Part shown: in pieces, positions 31,258 to 44,200 of the stretch | Position numbering within the stretch: the stretch's first letter is position 1 | Layout: each line of letters begins with the position of its first letter | Source: Zelopaecilomyces penicillatus | Taxonomy: Eukaryota; Ascomycota; Sordariomycetes; Hypocreales; Pseudodiploosporaceae | Assembly (NCBI GenBank): GCA_005765155.1 | Contig: VCCP01000006.1 | Location: 2,864,501-2,928,500 of the forward strand | Direction of reading: 5' to 3' | DNA length: 64,000 bases | Program-made: the position numbers and the translations under genes | Notes under the pieces: generated by a model | Seen by the model: only the letters and a program-made list of their open reading frames with translations | The model's database searches: none | What the model was told of the DNA's origin: nothing

Positions 31258-34200
31258 TTATACTTCTTTTTATAAATACCTAGGATTTATAATAGTTTTA
31301 AAAAAAAATATAAAGTAAAGATATAAATTATTATTAGATCTATTTAAAAATATCTTATTAAAGCCTATAAATAAAATAATCTAATTATAAAGGCTAAAAG
31401 TAATCTTAATTATAAAAAGATATATAATACCTATTTCTAAGTTTATTAAAAAGTAATTAAATTATTTAGATTTTAAAAATAAATTAATAAGAATAAGGAA
31501 TTAATTTAATATAATTAATAAGCTTATATAAGCTTAAGAATAACTAGCTTATATATAGTAGTAATTTATAGAATAATAGGTATTATTATAGGGAAATAAT
31601 ATTTTATAAATACCTATAATATTTATATAAAAGGATATTAATAATTTAATAAAAGTTAAGATATTTATTAAATTAATGTTTTAAGGAATCTTAAAAAATA
31701 AGGTTATTTAATTAATTAATCTAAAAAAAACTTTTAAAGGAAAGTTAAAGATTTATAAAAATAATAAAAATAAGATTCTTTTAATTATTAATTAATTAAA
31801 TAGATAATTAATAAAATATTAATAAATAATCCAATTAATAAATCCAGATTAATAATCTATTAATATAATATTAAATTAAGATTATTTTTTAAAATAAATA
31901 AATACTTTATTATTAAAATAAAAGAATTATTTATAGGAATTTTATTATAAATTTTATAAATTAAAATAAAAAGCTTAAGGATATTTTAAATAAGCTATAT
32001 AATACTATATTATATTATAAACCCTATCTTAAACTAAATCCTATATAATAAATAATATTCTTCTTTATAAAACTCCTTTTAATAATATAGATTAGTCTAT
32101 AAATATATAATAAATATATAATAAATTACCTTAATTTAATATATTTTATAAGCTAATATTAAATAAAGAATATATAAAAAAGAAAGATAAATAATAATAA
32201 AATTATTTTAAATAAATATTTTAAATTAAATATAAGAAAATACTTTAATCTAATAAAATAAAAGAAGAAAATAATTAAAAAATAATTAAAAATAAAATAA
32301 AATATAATTAAATTATAAATATTTTTAAATTATAAGGATAATTATTTATACCTATCCTATAATAAAGATTAAGGATTCTTAGTAAGGGATTATAAAGAAT
32401 AAAAATAAATCAAAGCTTTATAAAAATAATATATTATATTTATAAAGATAATAATTATTTAATAAATATATATTTAAATAAAAAAGAAAAATAGAATAAA
32501 TTATTAAAATCTATTAAAAGTAATATTAAAAAAAAATTAATTAAAATAATCTTAATAATTTTAATTAAATAGTTTTAAATTAAAATAATAGTTTGTTTTT
32601 ATATAGCTATAATAATTAAAAGGCAAAACTATATTAAAATATATATAAATCTTAATATAGGATTTAAAATTAATTTAATAAATAAAGAATTTATAAGGAA
32701 AAGCTAATTAAAATAATTACCTTTAATATTAATTAAATTAAAAACTATAAATAAAATAAAATCTAAAATCTATAATACTTAAAAAGTATTAGTAATTATT
32801 ATTAATTTAAAAGATATTATTAAATATTTTATAATTATATATATTAATATTAATTATAATCTAAAAAAAAAAAGCTTTATTTTATTTAATATAATTATAT
32901 TAGTTAAATATTATATTTATTTAAGTATTTATAATAATATATAATAATTTAAATAAAATTAAAATACTATTAAAATCCTTTAATTATATAAATTTATAAA
33001 AGCTTATAAAAATAAAGCTATTATTTTTATAATTATATATTTAAATAAATCTATCTTTTTAAAAGAAGAAAAGGTATTAAATAATATATAAAATACTATA
33101 GATTTATCTTTAAAATTATAAGAATTCTTAGATATATTTATATTTAAAAGTACTAGTATTTTATTAATATATAAAGAAATAAATTATATAATTAATCTAT
33201 TATTAAATATATTATCTTTTTATAAGGTAATCTATTTACTTTTATAAAAAGAATTAAAAGAATTATAATAATATCTTAAAAAGAATATTAAATTAAATAA
33301 AATCTATTTTTTAAAGAATCCTATAAAAGTATTAATTTTATTTATTTTAAAAAAGAATAGAAATCTATATTTATATATAGATTATTAGGATCTTAATAAA
33401 ATAATAAATAAGAATTATTATATTTTATTATTTATTTTTAAGATTCTCAATTATATTATAGGAATAGAATATTTTATAAAAATTAATATTAAAGATATAT
33501 ATTATTAAATCTAAATTAAAAAAAAAAAAAATAGAAAATAGCTTTTTATATTTAATATAATTTATATAAATATCTAATAATATCCTTTAAATTAATTAAT
33601 ATATCTATAATATTCTAATATTATATATATAAAGCCTTAAAGGAATTATTTAATAATATTTATATTAAATATCTTAATAATATTTTAATTTTTTTTAAAA
33701 TCTATAAAAAGTATATTTTATATATAAAATAAATTTTATAAAGGCTAAGGGTTATATAACTCTATATAAACCTTAAAAAATACTATTTCTATTAAGAAAA
33801 GATAGAGTTTTTAGGGTATTTCCTTTTTATAAAAGGAATATTAATAAATCCAGAAAAAATAATAATAATTATAAAATAGGAATAATTAAAAATATATAAA
33901 AATATATAGGTTTTTCTAGGATTCTATAATTTTTATTATAGATTTATTTATAAATATTTAGATATTATTATACTATTAAATATATTATTTTAGAATAATA
34001 TTAATAAAAAAAAGCTAGGGAATATATCCTTAAATAATAGTAAAAGATAAGCTTTTTAATACTTTAAATAAATATTTTAAAAAGTATCTTTATTCAGATA
34101 TTTTAATCTATAATATTAAATATAATTTAAAATAAATACTTTAAAATATATAATAATAGGAATAATATTATAATAAAATAATAAAAGTATTTAATATTTA

Positions 34201-37200
34201 ATAGCCTTTTAATTTAAAAAATTTATTCTTGTAAATATAAATTATAATATATTTAACTAGGAAATATTTATTATAATATATTCCTTTTAATATTAGTAAA
34301 GATATATTGATAAATTAATAAAATAAATAAAAGTTTTATTTAATTATTAAAATCTTTAAGGCTTTATAATATAATTAAAGCTATTAAGAAAATAAATATA
34401 TTAATATATAATCTTAATATCTTATAATTTTATTATAAGATATTGCTTTAATAAATTAAATCTAGTAGATATATCTTTATAATAATTTAATTACTAAGAT
34501 AAAGAAGCTTTAATTAATTTAAAATTATTATTATTATTATATAATAAATTAATTAAATTAATAATAAATACCTAATATATTAATAATAAATTATTAATAT
34601 TAAAGTATTTTTTAAATTAATAAATAAAAGCTATAATAAATTATAAATAGAATTTCCTATAATTAAGAATAAAAATAATTATATATAATAAAATTTTAAT
34701 AAATATTAATATATTTAAATTACTTTTATAGCTTTTAATAAAAGCTTAATAATAAGATATTAAAATAATAAAATAAAAAAAAAAGTTATTATTAAAGAAA
34801 TAAAGGTAAAATTAAAGATCTTAATTAATAAATATAAATAGCTTTATAAGATTAAAAAATTATATTTATATTCTTAATAATTTATTATTAAAAAATAAGC
34901 TTTTATAGTTTTATTATAATAATCTATTAATAAGCTATTTTAATATTAAATATATTATTAAGCTTTTATAATAAAAGTTCTATTAATACCTTATATATAA
35001 GGATATTAATAAATATATTATAAGCTATAATATTTATTAAGGTATAATTATATAATATTATTAATTATATAGATATCTAGAATTATTATTAAAATTTAAT
35101 AAACCTTAAAAAAAAATCTCTATAGATTTTATTATTAATTTATTAATAATTATCTATAAAAAAAAAGAAATTAATATAATATTAATTATTATTAATCGAT
35201 TTATAAAATATTATTTATTTCTTTTTATAAATACTATAATTATTATATTAAAATTAATTAAATTATTTTATTATAAAATAAAATTATATTTTAATATATT
35301 AAAAGGTATTATATCTAATTAAGGCTTAATTTTTATTAATAATTTCTAATTAAAGCTATATTATTAATTATATATAAAATATTACCTTTTAATTATATTT
35401 TATTTATAAATTAATAAATAAATTAAATATATAAATTAGATTTTAAAGTATTATTTATAATATTTTATAATAAAAAAGTAAATAATTTAATTAACTTTAT
35501 TTTATATAATATAATTTACCTATAATTTAGCTATTTCTTTTATAATAGGTCTTTTATTTAATAAGGCTTTAATAAACTATAATCCTATATTTTATATATA
35601 AGATAACCTTAATCTTAAAAATAAATTATCTATTATAAAATATTATATATAAAGACTTTTAAAATTATAAAAGGATTTAATAATAAAAAAAAATAAAAAA
35701 ATAAAAAAATAAAAGCCTATAATAAAGTTTATTAATTATTTACCTTTAAAAAAGATAATATAATAATATTAAATATAAAAAACCTTTATTTAAAAATAAA
35801 ATAAAATTATATTTAAGATTTATTAATCCTTTTTAAATTCTTTAATAAATTTATTTATAAATATATTATTTAGCTTTATTAAATTAATATTTATAATTTT
35901 ATAATATCTTTTATATATTATTATTAGAATCTTAAAAATAATACTAAGATTCCTTTAATAATAATCTTTTAATATTAGATTTAAAAAATAAAAATAATTA
36001 AAAAAAATAAAAAAATAAAAAAAAAGGCTATTATTTAAAAAGAATTTTATTATTTAATAAAATAAAAGGATTAACCTTTTAAATATAATTAATAGATTTT
36101 AAAAAAGAATATAAATACCTTAAAACTTATTAAAATATATAATAAAATTAATAAAAATTCTTAAATAAAATAAATTATCATTCTAAAGTAATAAGAATAT
36201 AATAAAATACTATTTAAATTTTAATAAAAATAATTAAAAACTTAATCCTTATAATAATATTCTTAGATATAACCTTATTATTATTAATTAAGGCTTAAAT
36301 TTTATTTATAATAATAGATAAAGCTAACTATTAAATAATATATCTCTTATTATTAATATAAAGCTTTAAACCTTAATTATTATATTATTTAATTATTTTC
36401 TTATAATATTTAATTTATATCTCTTAATATATAGCTTTTATTAATTATTATTAAATATTAATAAATAATTATTAATAAAAATAAAAAAATATTTATAAAA
36501 GTAAGTATATTATCTACTAGCTTATAATTTTCTTTTAATTAAAGGTTTTAATAAATAGTTTTTAGCTTAATATATTTAAATTAAATAGTCTTTATAATCT
36601 TTTTAATTTTAATTAATCTAAACTCTTATTAATAAACTATCTTAGTAATCTTAAAAGTTAAATAAATATTAATAAAAAGGCTAATAATATCCTATTATTT
36701 CTTTATAAAAAAAATATCTTATTTAATTATTATAAGATAAAAATAATTAAATTTATTTAAAAAATCAAGAATTTAAATTAATTCTTTAATATTATTAATT
36801 ATTAATACTAAAGAACTAAAACTAAATATTAATAATACTTTTAAAAAATTTAAAAAAAAAAAACTTATAAATTATAATTATTATTATATTTAATATAATT
36901 AATATAATAAATCAATAAAGCAAAGATAAAACTATACTTAATTATTATAAACTTATAGGATTATTATTCCTTATTTATTACTTTTATATCCTTTTTAATT
37001 ATAGATCTTAAATAATAGCTATACTAATATTACTTAATAATAAAAGTATTAGACCTTTTATAATATTTTTATATAATAATTACTAGGATTTTAATAGCTT
37101 TTCTATTAATTATAGTAATTATTTAATAATTTATTTAAAAGATTAATATATAATAATTAAAAAATAAAAATATTAAATATAAAAGATAATATATTAAGGA

Positions 37201-37334
37201 ATATATAAATAAAGAGAAAGGAAAATATCTTAAAAAGTAAAAGTTTTTAAATATATATATTAAAATTAAAAAACTATATAATATAAATAAAAAAATATAT
37301 AAGTATTAAGGTAATACCTAATAAAAATAGGGGA

Positions 37335-37520
37335 TAATTATAATATTATTATAAAATATAATATATAATATATAACTATAGTCTTTACTTATAGTATTAT
37401 AGGTTATTTATCTAAAATATATAGAAATAAGTATAAGCCTTAATATTAATATAATTATTAAAATTATTAATTCTTATCTGCTTATTATAAATCCTAAATC
37501 AAAATCTTTTTATAATTATT
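37335..37520 (+). repeat. Right LTR of the inner Gypsy element
   Basis: Partner of 31,074-31,257, preceded by a purine-rich tract ending GGGGA at 37,334. The outer element's 3' part resumes after it. Confidence 0.85.
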
Positions 37521-38607
37521 AAGTTTATTTAATATTAACTTATTCTCTTATATTATAATAATAATAATAATATAAATTATATACTTAATATATTATTAAG
37601 ATATAAAGCTAGTATTTATTTAAATAAGATAAAGGCTTTATATAGCCTTTTATTTAATTAAATTAATATAATATAAAGCCTTAAGATTTATTTATTAAGT
37701 TTAAATAATTTATTATTAAATTAATATTAAAATATAAATAAAATATTTATAAACTTATTTAAATATCCTATTATTCTTAAAGATAAGGCTATTAAATAAT
37801 TAATAATATTTAATAGGCCTTTTCTTTCTTTTTATAGATTTTATTAATCTTAATTTAAGTTTTAATAGGGTTAATAATACTATAAACCTAATAATATATA
37901 ATCTCTATTAACTTAAAAGTATAATAAAGCTTAAATAATATATTAATAATCTATTAAATAAATTTATTTATAAAAATAAAAGGGCTATTCTTATTAAAAT
38001 TATTATCCTTATTAAAGATATATATATCTAGTATTATATCTAAAAAATTAAATATATTATTTAATTCTTAGATATTATTTAATATAAAAGCTATAGATTT
38101 AAATATTATTAAATTATTAATAAACCCCATTTAAATAGTATAGATTAATATACTATTAATAGATATTATTTCTATTATTATATTATTAATTTAATATTAA
38201 TAAATAAATATTAAATTAATATTATTTTATTAAACTTAATTTACTTTTTTATTACCTTAGTATCTATTATTATAGTTATTTATATATAATATATATATTA
38301 TATATATTTTATAATAATTAGTTTAATATAACCTAGTTATTTTATAGTTATATAAATTTAAATAATAGATCTTTTAAAAGATATAATAATATAATAAAAA
38401 GATAATAAAAGGATAATAAAATAAAAAAGATAAATAAAAAAGATATAATAAAAGATATAATTATAAATAAATAAAAAGAATATATTAAATTTAAATTCTA
38501 AGAAAATTTAAATTCTAAAATAATAAAATAATAATAATAAGGAAAATCTATTATAGGGTAATAGATATATAATTAAAATACTAAAATATTACCCTTAAAG
38601 GAGAAGA

Positions 38608-38808
38608 TAATTATAATAGGATTAGATATTTAAATACCTGATTATAATATATAACCTAAAAGATTATTAATTATTAGGGTTTTAATAGCCTTTTATATTT
38701 AAAGGGTATAAAAAAAAAAATTTAGCTTAAATATAAGTTTTATTATTAATTAATTAATTAAAGCTATATAGTTCTACTTAGCTATACCTAGAATTCCTTT
38801 TATAATTA
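38608..38808 (+). repeat. Right LTR of the outer Gypsy element
   Basis: Partner of 26,106-26,311. It retains slightly more G/C than the left copy (TACCTGATTATAATATATAACC), showing that the two LTRs took different RIP hits. Confidence 0.8.
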
Positions 38809-39834
38809 TATTAAAATAAAGTACTTTTTATAGTTTTATATTCTTATAATTAATATTTTAATATTATTTAAAAGGGTCTTATAATATTATTTTAATAATA
38901 ATTTAAGTTTTATATTATTAAATAAGATATCTTTTTTAAATAATTAAATTAAAAAAGAGAAGGGTTTTATTATAATAGTATTTAAATTTATTCTTTAAAA
39001 ATATAATAAAGCTAAAGTAATTAAATAATTAATTATTTTATTATATAAATTAATAAATATTATAATAATATATATAATAATAACTTGTATTTAAATATAT
39101 AAAATAAATATAAAAATATAAAAATATAAAAATAATAAAAATATTTAATTTATTATTTAAATTATAATAATTATTAATTATTTAATTAAAAAAATATAAA
39201 TATAAATATAATTAATATAATTATTAATCTATTAATAATATAAATATAATATAAATATAATATAAATATAATATATAAATAATATTTATATAATAATAAT
39301 TAATTTAATTAAAATAAATAATATATTTAATATATTATAAATATTATATTAATAAATATATATTAATAGATTTAATTATTAAGTAGTTTAATTTAGGTTT
39401 TTTAAATTTAAATAAATTTAAATTAAAAAGATTATAATATAAATTAATTTTTTTTTAAAAAATTATATAATATTTATTTATTATTTATTATTAAATATAT
39501 AAAAAGATAAAGAATTAATTCTTATAATTAAGTTTTCTTTATATTTAATATAATTAATTATATAACTCTTTTAATAAAAATAATTATCTTAATTAATCAT
39601 AAGCCTTTAATTAATTTTCTTTATAATATTATAATTAATAATAATTAAATTTTATAAATCGTTATATTTCTTTTTATTTCTTTTTTAATTTCTTTTTATA
39701 TAAATATTTTAATATAATTCTTTATAATTTATTTAATTTTATATTTTATTTTATTATTTAAAAAAATATTATTAATATTTTTAATATATTATAATTATAT
39801 CTATATTTATATTTATAAAATATATATATAAGAG
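38809..39834. other. AT-rich stretch between the outer Gypsy element and the prefoldin gene
   Basis: 1.0 kb of A/T sequence with short dispersed repeats (AATATAAATATAAT near 39,240-39,270) and no recognisable gene. It must contain the 3' untranslated region of the minus-strand prefoldin gene, since that gene's stop codon lies at its edge. Confidence 0.7.
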
Positions 39835-40336
39835 TTAATTACCTTGTAATATTTGCTCGATATGATTATAGCTATTTTTATATGTTGTTTCGAGATATAA
39901 AAGCCGCTGGTTTAAACGATCCACATCCTCCTCTAGGTGTTTTGTCTGTTGTTGTAGTTTTTGTTGTAATTTCTGTATAGGGAGAGACACAAACCTGCAA
40001 GTATGAATGTTAGACAAGATAGAACTAGCCGCCACTTGATGAAGTTGATACCATGGTCTATTTGGAAGAACTCACATTTTACCAATGCCCTCGTAGACAA
40101 CAGCCTCTTGGGGAAGGCCGGTCATCTCATTAAGTGTCAGTCGGACGAGACGCTGCTCCCGCTGCTTAGCTGTCATCTGGCCGCGAGCCAGCCCGATTTG
40201 TTGTTGCGCCACCATTGCCTGGGTTTCAATCTCACGCACCAGCTAGCCAGGGTCAGACATTGGTTCATAGACTATGATATACCGCAATTTACAAGAGCCG
40301 ACGGACCTTGTGCAGTGCTTCATTGGAAATAGCCAT
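39835..40336 (-). CDS. PFD1: Prefoldin subunit 1 (three exons)
   Basis: Beta-type subunit of the hexameric prefoldin chaperone, which hands unfolded actin and tubulin to the cytosolic CCT chaperonin. Exons on the minus strand: 40,336-40,307, 40,242-40,076 and 39,994-39,835, giving 118 residues, typical for the family. Intron 1 (64 bp) runs GTCCGT...CTAG; intron 2 (81 bp) runs GTGAGT...GCAG and splits the Met codon of GKMF. Family signatures: EIETQA and QQQIGLARGQM (first coiled coil), KQREQRLVRLTLNE, the hairpin VYEGIGKMFVSLP, and a C-terminal coiled coil with DVDRLNQRLLYLE. The start MAISNEALHK fits orthologues. The gene is divergent to the RasGAP gene, and its stop codon sits exactly on the border of the AT-rich block. 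Frames are intact, so it looks functional. An antisense open frame at 40,003-40,332 is a shadow. Confidence 0.93.
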
Positions 40337-40453
40337 AGTGAAAAGCTATTTTGGGTACCGACACGATGTTGGTAGATGTTGTTGAGAATGCCTGGCTTTT
40401 GCTGAAATGTCCTATCAAGAGGTGTAGTTTAAAATGTTCAGCTGAATTAATAG

Positions 40454-41025
<572 letters not shown>

Positions 41026-41200
41026 GTTTAATTTATTATTTTTTTAATTAATATTTTAATTAACTTAAATTTAATACTTTCTATTATACTTAATTAAGAT
41101 AATCCTTATAATCTAGTTTAGTATAATAAAACGCTTTAATCATAAAGGTATAACGATATAATCTTGTTATTCAGCCTCGACGCCTTATTTAATATTATAC
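41026..41200. repeat. Short AT-rich RIP-like scrap
   Basis: About 175 bp of sequence resembling the left AT block (AAGATAATCCTTATAATCTAG and similar). It grades into normal composition near 41,165 (CAGCCTCGACGCC). Probably a transposon fragment inserted with, or before, the microsatellite. Origin not determined. Confidence 0.5.
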
Positions 41201-41275
41201 TACTTAATCAGAGCAAGCGATCCTACTCACCAGTGTCCTCACAACCCCATTTCGCAAGCTATTCATGATATCACC

Positions 41276-44200
41276 ATGAACGGAGACTCAGGCCTGGTTG
41301 GCTGTCTGGTTGACAGAGTGGCTACCAGGGTAATTATATTTGCAACCTGTTGGCAAGGTTGAATTCAGCTGACTAACGTAACTGCGCCGTAGCTGCCTCA
41401 TCGGACCGGCAACAATGGCCAGAACCTTCAGGACGACGAGATACTGCGAATAACACGTTCTACACTCGTGGAACTTAGTAAATCAGCTATCAATGTTGTG
41501 CTTGAATCGCTCATTGGTCTACTCGAAGAGTTGGCCAGGCCTTTCACCACTGTCAGCGCTCATCCGCGCCATGTTCTCTTGTCCGAGCTTTTCCTATTGG
41601 CTCTTGCAGGTGATTGTTGCAGTGCCAACTGGGCAGCTCTCTGGCACGAAGACGAGGCCGATTCCTTTATTTCTCCAGCTCCTCTGGACGAGACTATAGT
41701 GAGCCGCATTTTCGATGTGCTCAAGTTACTGCTCGAGCCCCTCCCCGACTACTACGTACTCCCTGCCCAGGCTCTCCTTGATCAAGTCTCGATTCGCAGT
41801 ATCATTGTCCCTCCCAATGAAGCTCAATATTTGCAAGATATGCATGATTCAATCAATGACATTGGTTCACTCGGCTCCCATTTGGCTGAATTTGACAAAC
41901 ATATGAAGACAGTTGTCGAATATATCACAGCCTCGAGTTGGTCTTTCGCGTTTGACTACGTTAGAAATGTAATATACAACGTGCGGACCACTATAGTGGT
42001 TGATTCAAGTGCTGAACCGTCAAGCTCGTCTCAGGAGGCGGAGAAAGCTGCTCTCGTAATTGTGCGGCTCCTGTCCTTCTTCTGGGTTGATAGTTTCAAA
42101 CTAGGCCTTCTTATCCAAGAGGTCTGTTCTAGCTATCTCCATTTCCGGAGACCTTATCAAAACACAGTTGCGGCTGCTATGCCGTTGCTCATAGCTCGTT
42201 GGATAGATCGCTTTCCTCACGAGTTTGTTCAGCTTCATCGCCTTCACAAGCGGCTTGATGGTGGCCCAGATACCCTCTTCGATATGACTCATACAGTCAT
42301 GGATGTTCGACGAAAGGCACTTCTATACCCCCTTCAAACAACTCTTCTATTTCTTTTGCCTGACGTGTTTGAGGTTGCGAGTAACCTAAGGGAGGCCAAA
42401 AGCAACAGTGTGATGAAGAAGGTATCTTTTCTTGATGTATTAAGGAAAGCTATGAGAAACGGTAATGAACAGGCTGGTTATTGCCTTGTCTTCTTGCTCC
42501 GTGCTGCCCGCCATTTTGAGGCTGAGGGCGACTCTGCTCTTGTTAGTTATGCCCTGGATGTTCAAGATGAGATACGAGATGCAGTCTTCCGTCAGTCTGT
42601 CGCTGGTTCAACCCCTCAATTTGACCAGAACATGGTCACTGCTGCGTTCATTAGTCTTGCACATCTTAACTTAGATGGCTGTATTGATACTCTTATTGGA
42701 GACTGCATTTCTTCTCCAGCACCGGAAAGCTTCAAGATAGCAGTTGTGCAGGCTTGCTGCTACTTTGCCAATCAACCCTATGCCCTCAAGTATCACGACC
42801 TTTTCGACAAGGCACTGCCTTTTATGCAGTCCCATTTAAAGGTTGAGTTGTATCCCAAGCGTAATCTTATGCACTATACTAATTAGGCGCCAGTCGGGAA
42901 GTGAGAATATTAGTGATTCAGACATTGGAATTGACGTAACCAACATGACTTGCAGCATTCTACAATTCTTGGATGCTTCTCCTGCATCATTTATCGATGA
43001 AATTTCGAGTCGAACATTCACTGGTGGCTTTTTCAAACCATTTCTCTTTTGTGTCTTATCACCCGAAAAGTCAGTTAGGCAGGCAGCAACTGCTGTTGCT
43101 GAAAGCCTCTTTTCCGGCCATGCTGATACTCTGCGGACCTCCCGAACATTCGATAATCACAACCCAAATGGTACACAACAACTACGTCACGAGCTCTGGA
43201 GCAGAAGGTGGGCTTGTATCTTACGTCGGCAGAGGCTTCGCTAAATATGATAATTAGCTCGAAAGTCTTGCTCGAATTATGTGAAAAGATTTTTGCTCAG
43301 CAGCGAATGGCTGAGCTTGCTACAATTCACGAATATCTCCAAGCTCGCCTTACTCTGCTGAGAAATCTTCCGGTATGAACATTGCCAAAAAAACTCGGCA
43401 CAAATGTTGATTGTCTCGCTAATTTAGTAGGAACTGTCTGAGATTCCCTGTGGGGTGCTTGATGTGGCAACTGCATCGTCCAAACTTGAGACAATACTTT
43501 TGGTGTCTCTTTGCTCGGCTGATATTGAAACATGCCAGTTGGTAACATCGTGTATTGGCCTTTTTCTAGAAGAGTGTGCCTGTGTGGATAAGTTTAGCGA
43601 ATCCACCAAATCATCTGCCTCTGTACTACGCAATGGCGAGGTATTTCGAGAGATTGCCTCCCCAGATTTCCGCTTTACCGGCTTAGTTGCATTTCAGAAG
43701 AGAATTCGCAATCTGCTGCGTCGCGTGCAATTTCCTACAAAGGGAATACTGAATGCATGGGAAACTGCATTTGACAGATGGATTCACTTAGCTAAAGAAG
43801 TTTCTACTTCCTCAGCCGATGCTGTGGATGACAAAATGCTGTTTGAGTGGCGGAACCTTTCAGGATTCTTGGCGTCCCTGGGTGGGATATGCATTGCGGA
43901 CCAGGCCATCATTCTGGAAGAACCCGCTCTAGGCACACTGCGATGGATTGATCGACTCTCACCCAAACATTCCGAGGAGCCTCTCTTAACTCGTTTTCTC
44001 AGGTTAAGCATTCAATTACTGGCGTGCGCTAATGTGAGAGTTCGCGAAACTATGAGAGACATCTTGTCTAGTGAAGTATCTGCCGTTCTTTACCAGTCTC
44101 TATTTAGGATTTTGGAGGCAGAGCTCGAGGTTCTCCTCGCAGGCGTTCTTGCACCAGCTGATAAAACACAGGATAGTGATGTGTTGTTCGCCGAACAAGC

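Larger units (their letters stand above)
31074..37520 (+). mobile_element. Inner (nested) Ty3/Gypsy chromodomain retrotransposon, RIP-degraded
   Basis: Direct repeats at 31,074-31,257 and 37,335-37,520 are about 90% identical and serve as LTRs; AAAAATAGGGGA just before the right one is a plausible polypurine tract. Plus-strand domain traces in order are: a protease-like stretch (about 32,625-32,700); reverse transcriptase (33,376-33,850, with DY*DLNK, the catalytic box read as YLNNILIF at 33,670-33,693, and FLGYF near 33,810); an integrase core (about 35,115-35,260, ISIDFI then ILIIINRFIKYYLF); and a chromodomain-like stretch (36,040-36,110, FYYLIK*KGL, the stop standing where Trp is expected). 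The catalytic Asp pair reads Asn-Asn, as G-to-A RIP changes would produce. About 6.45 kb; immobile. Confidence 0.87.
26106..38808 (+). mobile_element. Outer Ty3/Gypsy chromodomain retrotransposon, RIP-degraded, split by an inner element
   Basis: Direct repeats at 26,106-26,311 and 38,608-38,808 act as LTRs. A purine-rich tract (AAAGGAGAAGA, 38,597-38,607) lies just before the right LTR. Plus-strand traces come in Gypsy order: a Gag zinc knuckle with every metal ligand changed to Tyr (27,337-27,378); a protease-like stretch near 27,500-27,580; reverse transcriptase (about 28,195-28,560, DY*GFN then KKNYY); an integrase zinc-binding region (29,520-29,660) and core (about 29,700-29,850, FIDFIIGFL ... 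ILIIID); and a chromodomain-like stretch (30,655-30,725, YYLIK then PLKDN). The inner element interrupts the sequence downstream of the chromodomain. Without the insert the element is about 6.25 kb. All frames are broken by RIP stops, so it is immobile. Confidence 0.85.

Noticed and set aside
40003..40332. 109-codon plus-strand open frame
   Set aside because: It is antisense to the prefoldin subunit 1 exons, whose spliced minus-strand product matches the family.
43327..43633. Minus-strand open frames inside the RasGAP gene
   Set aside because: Shadows of the well-supported plus-strand exons 4 and 5.
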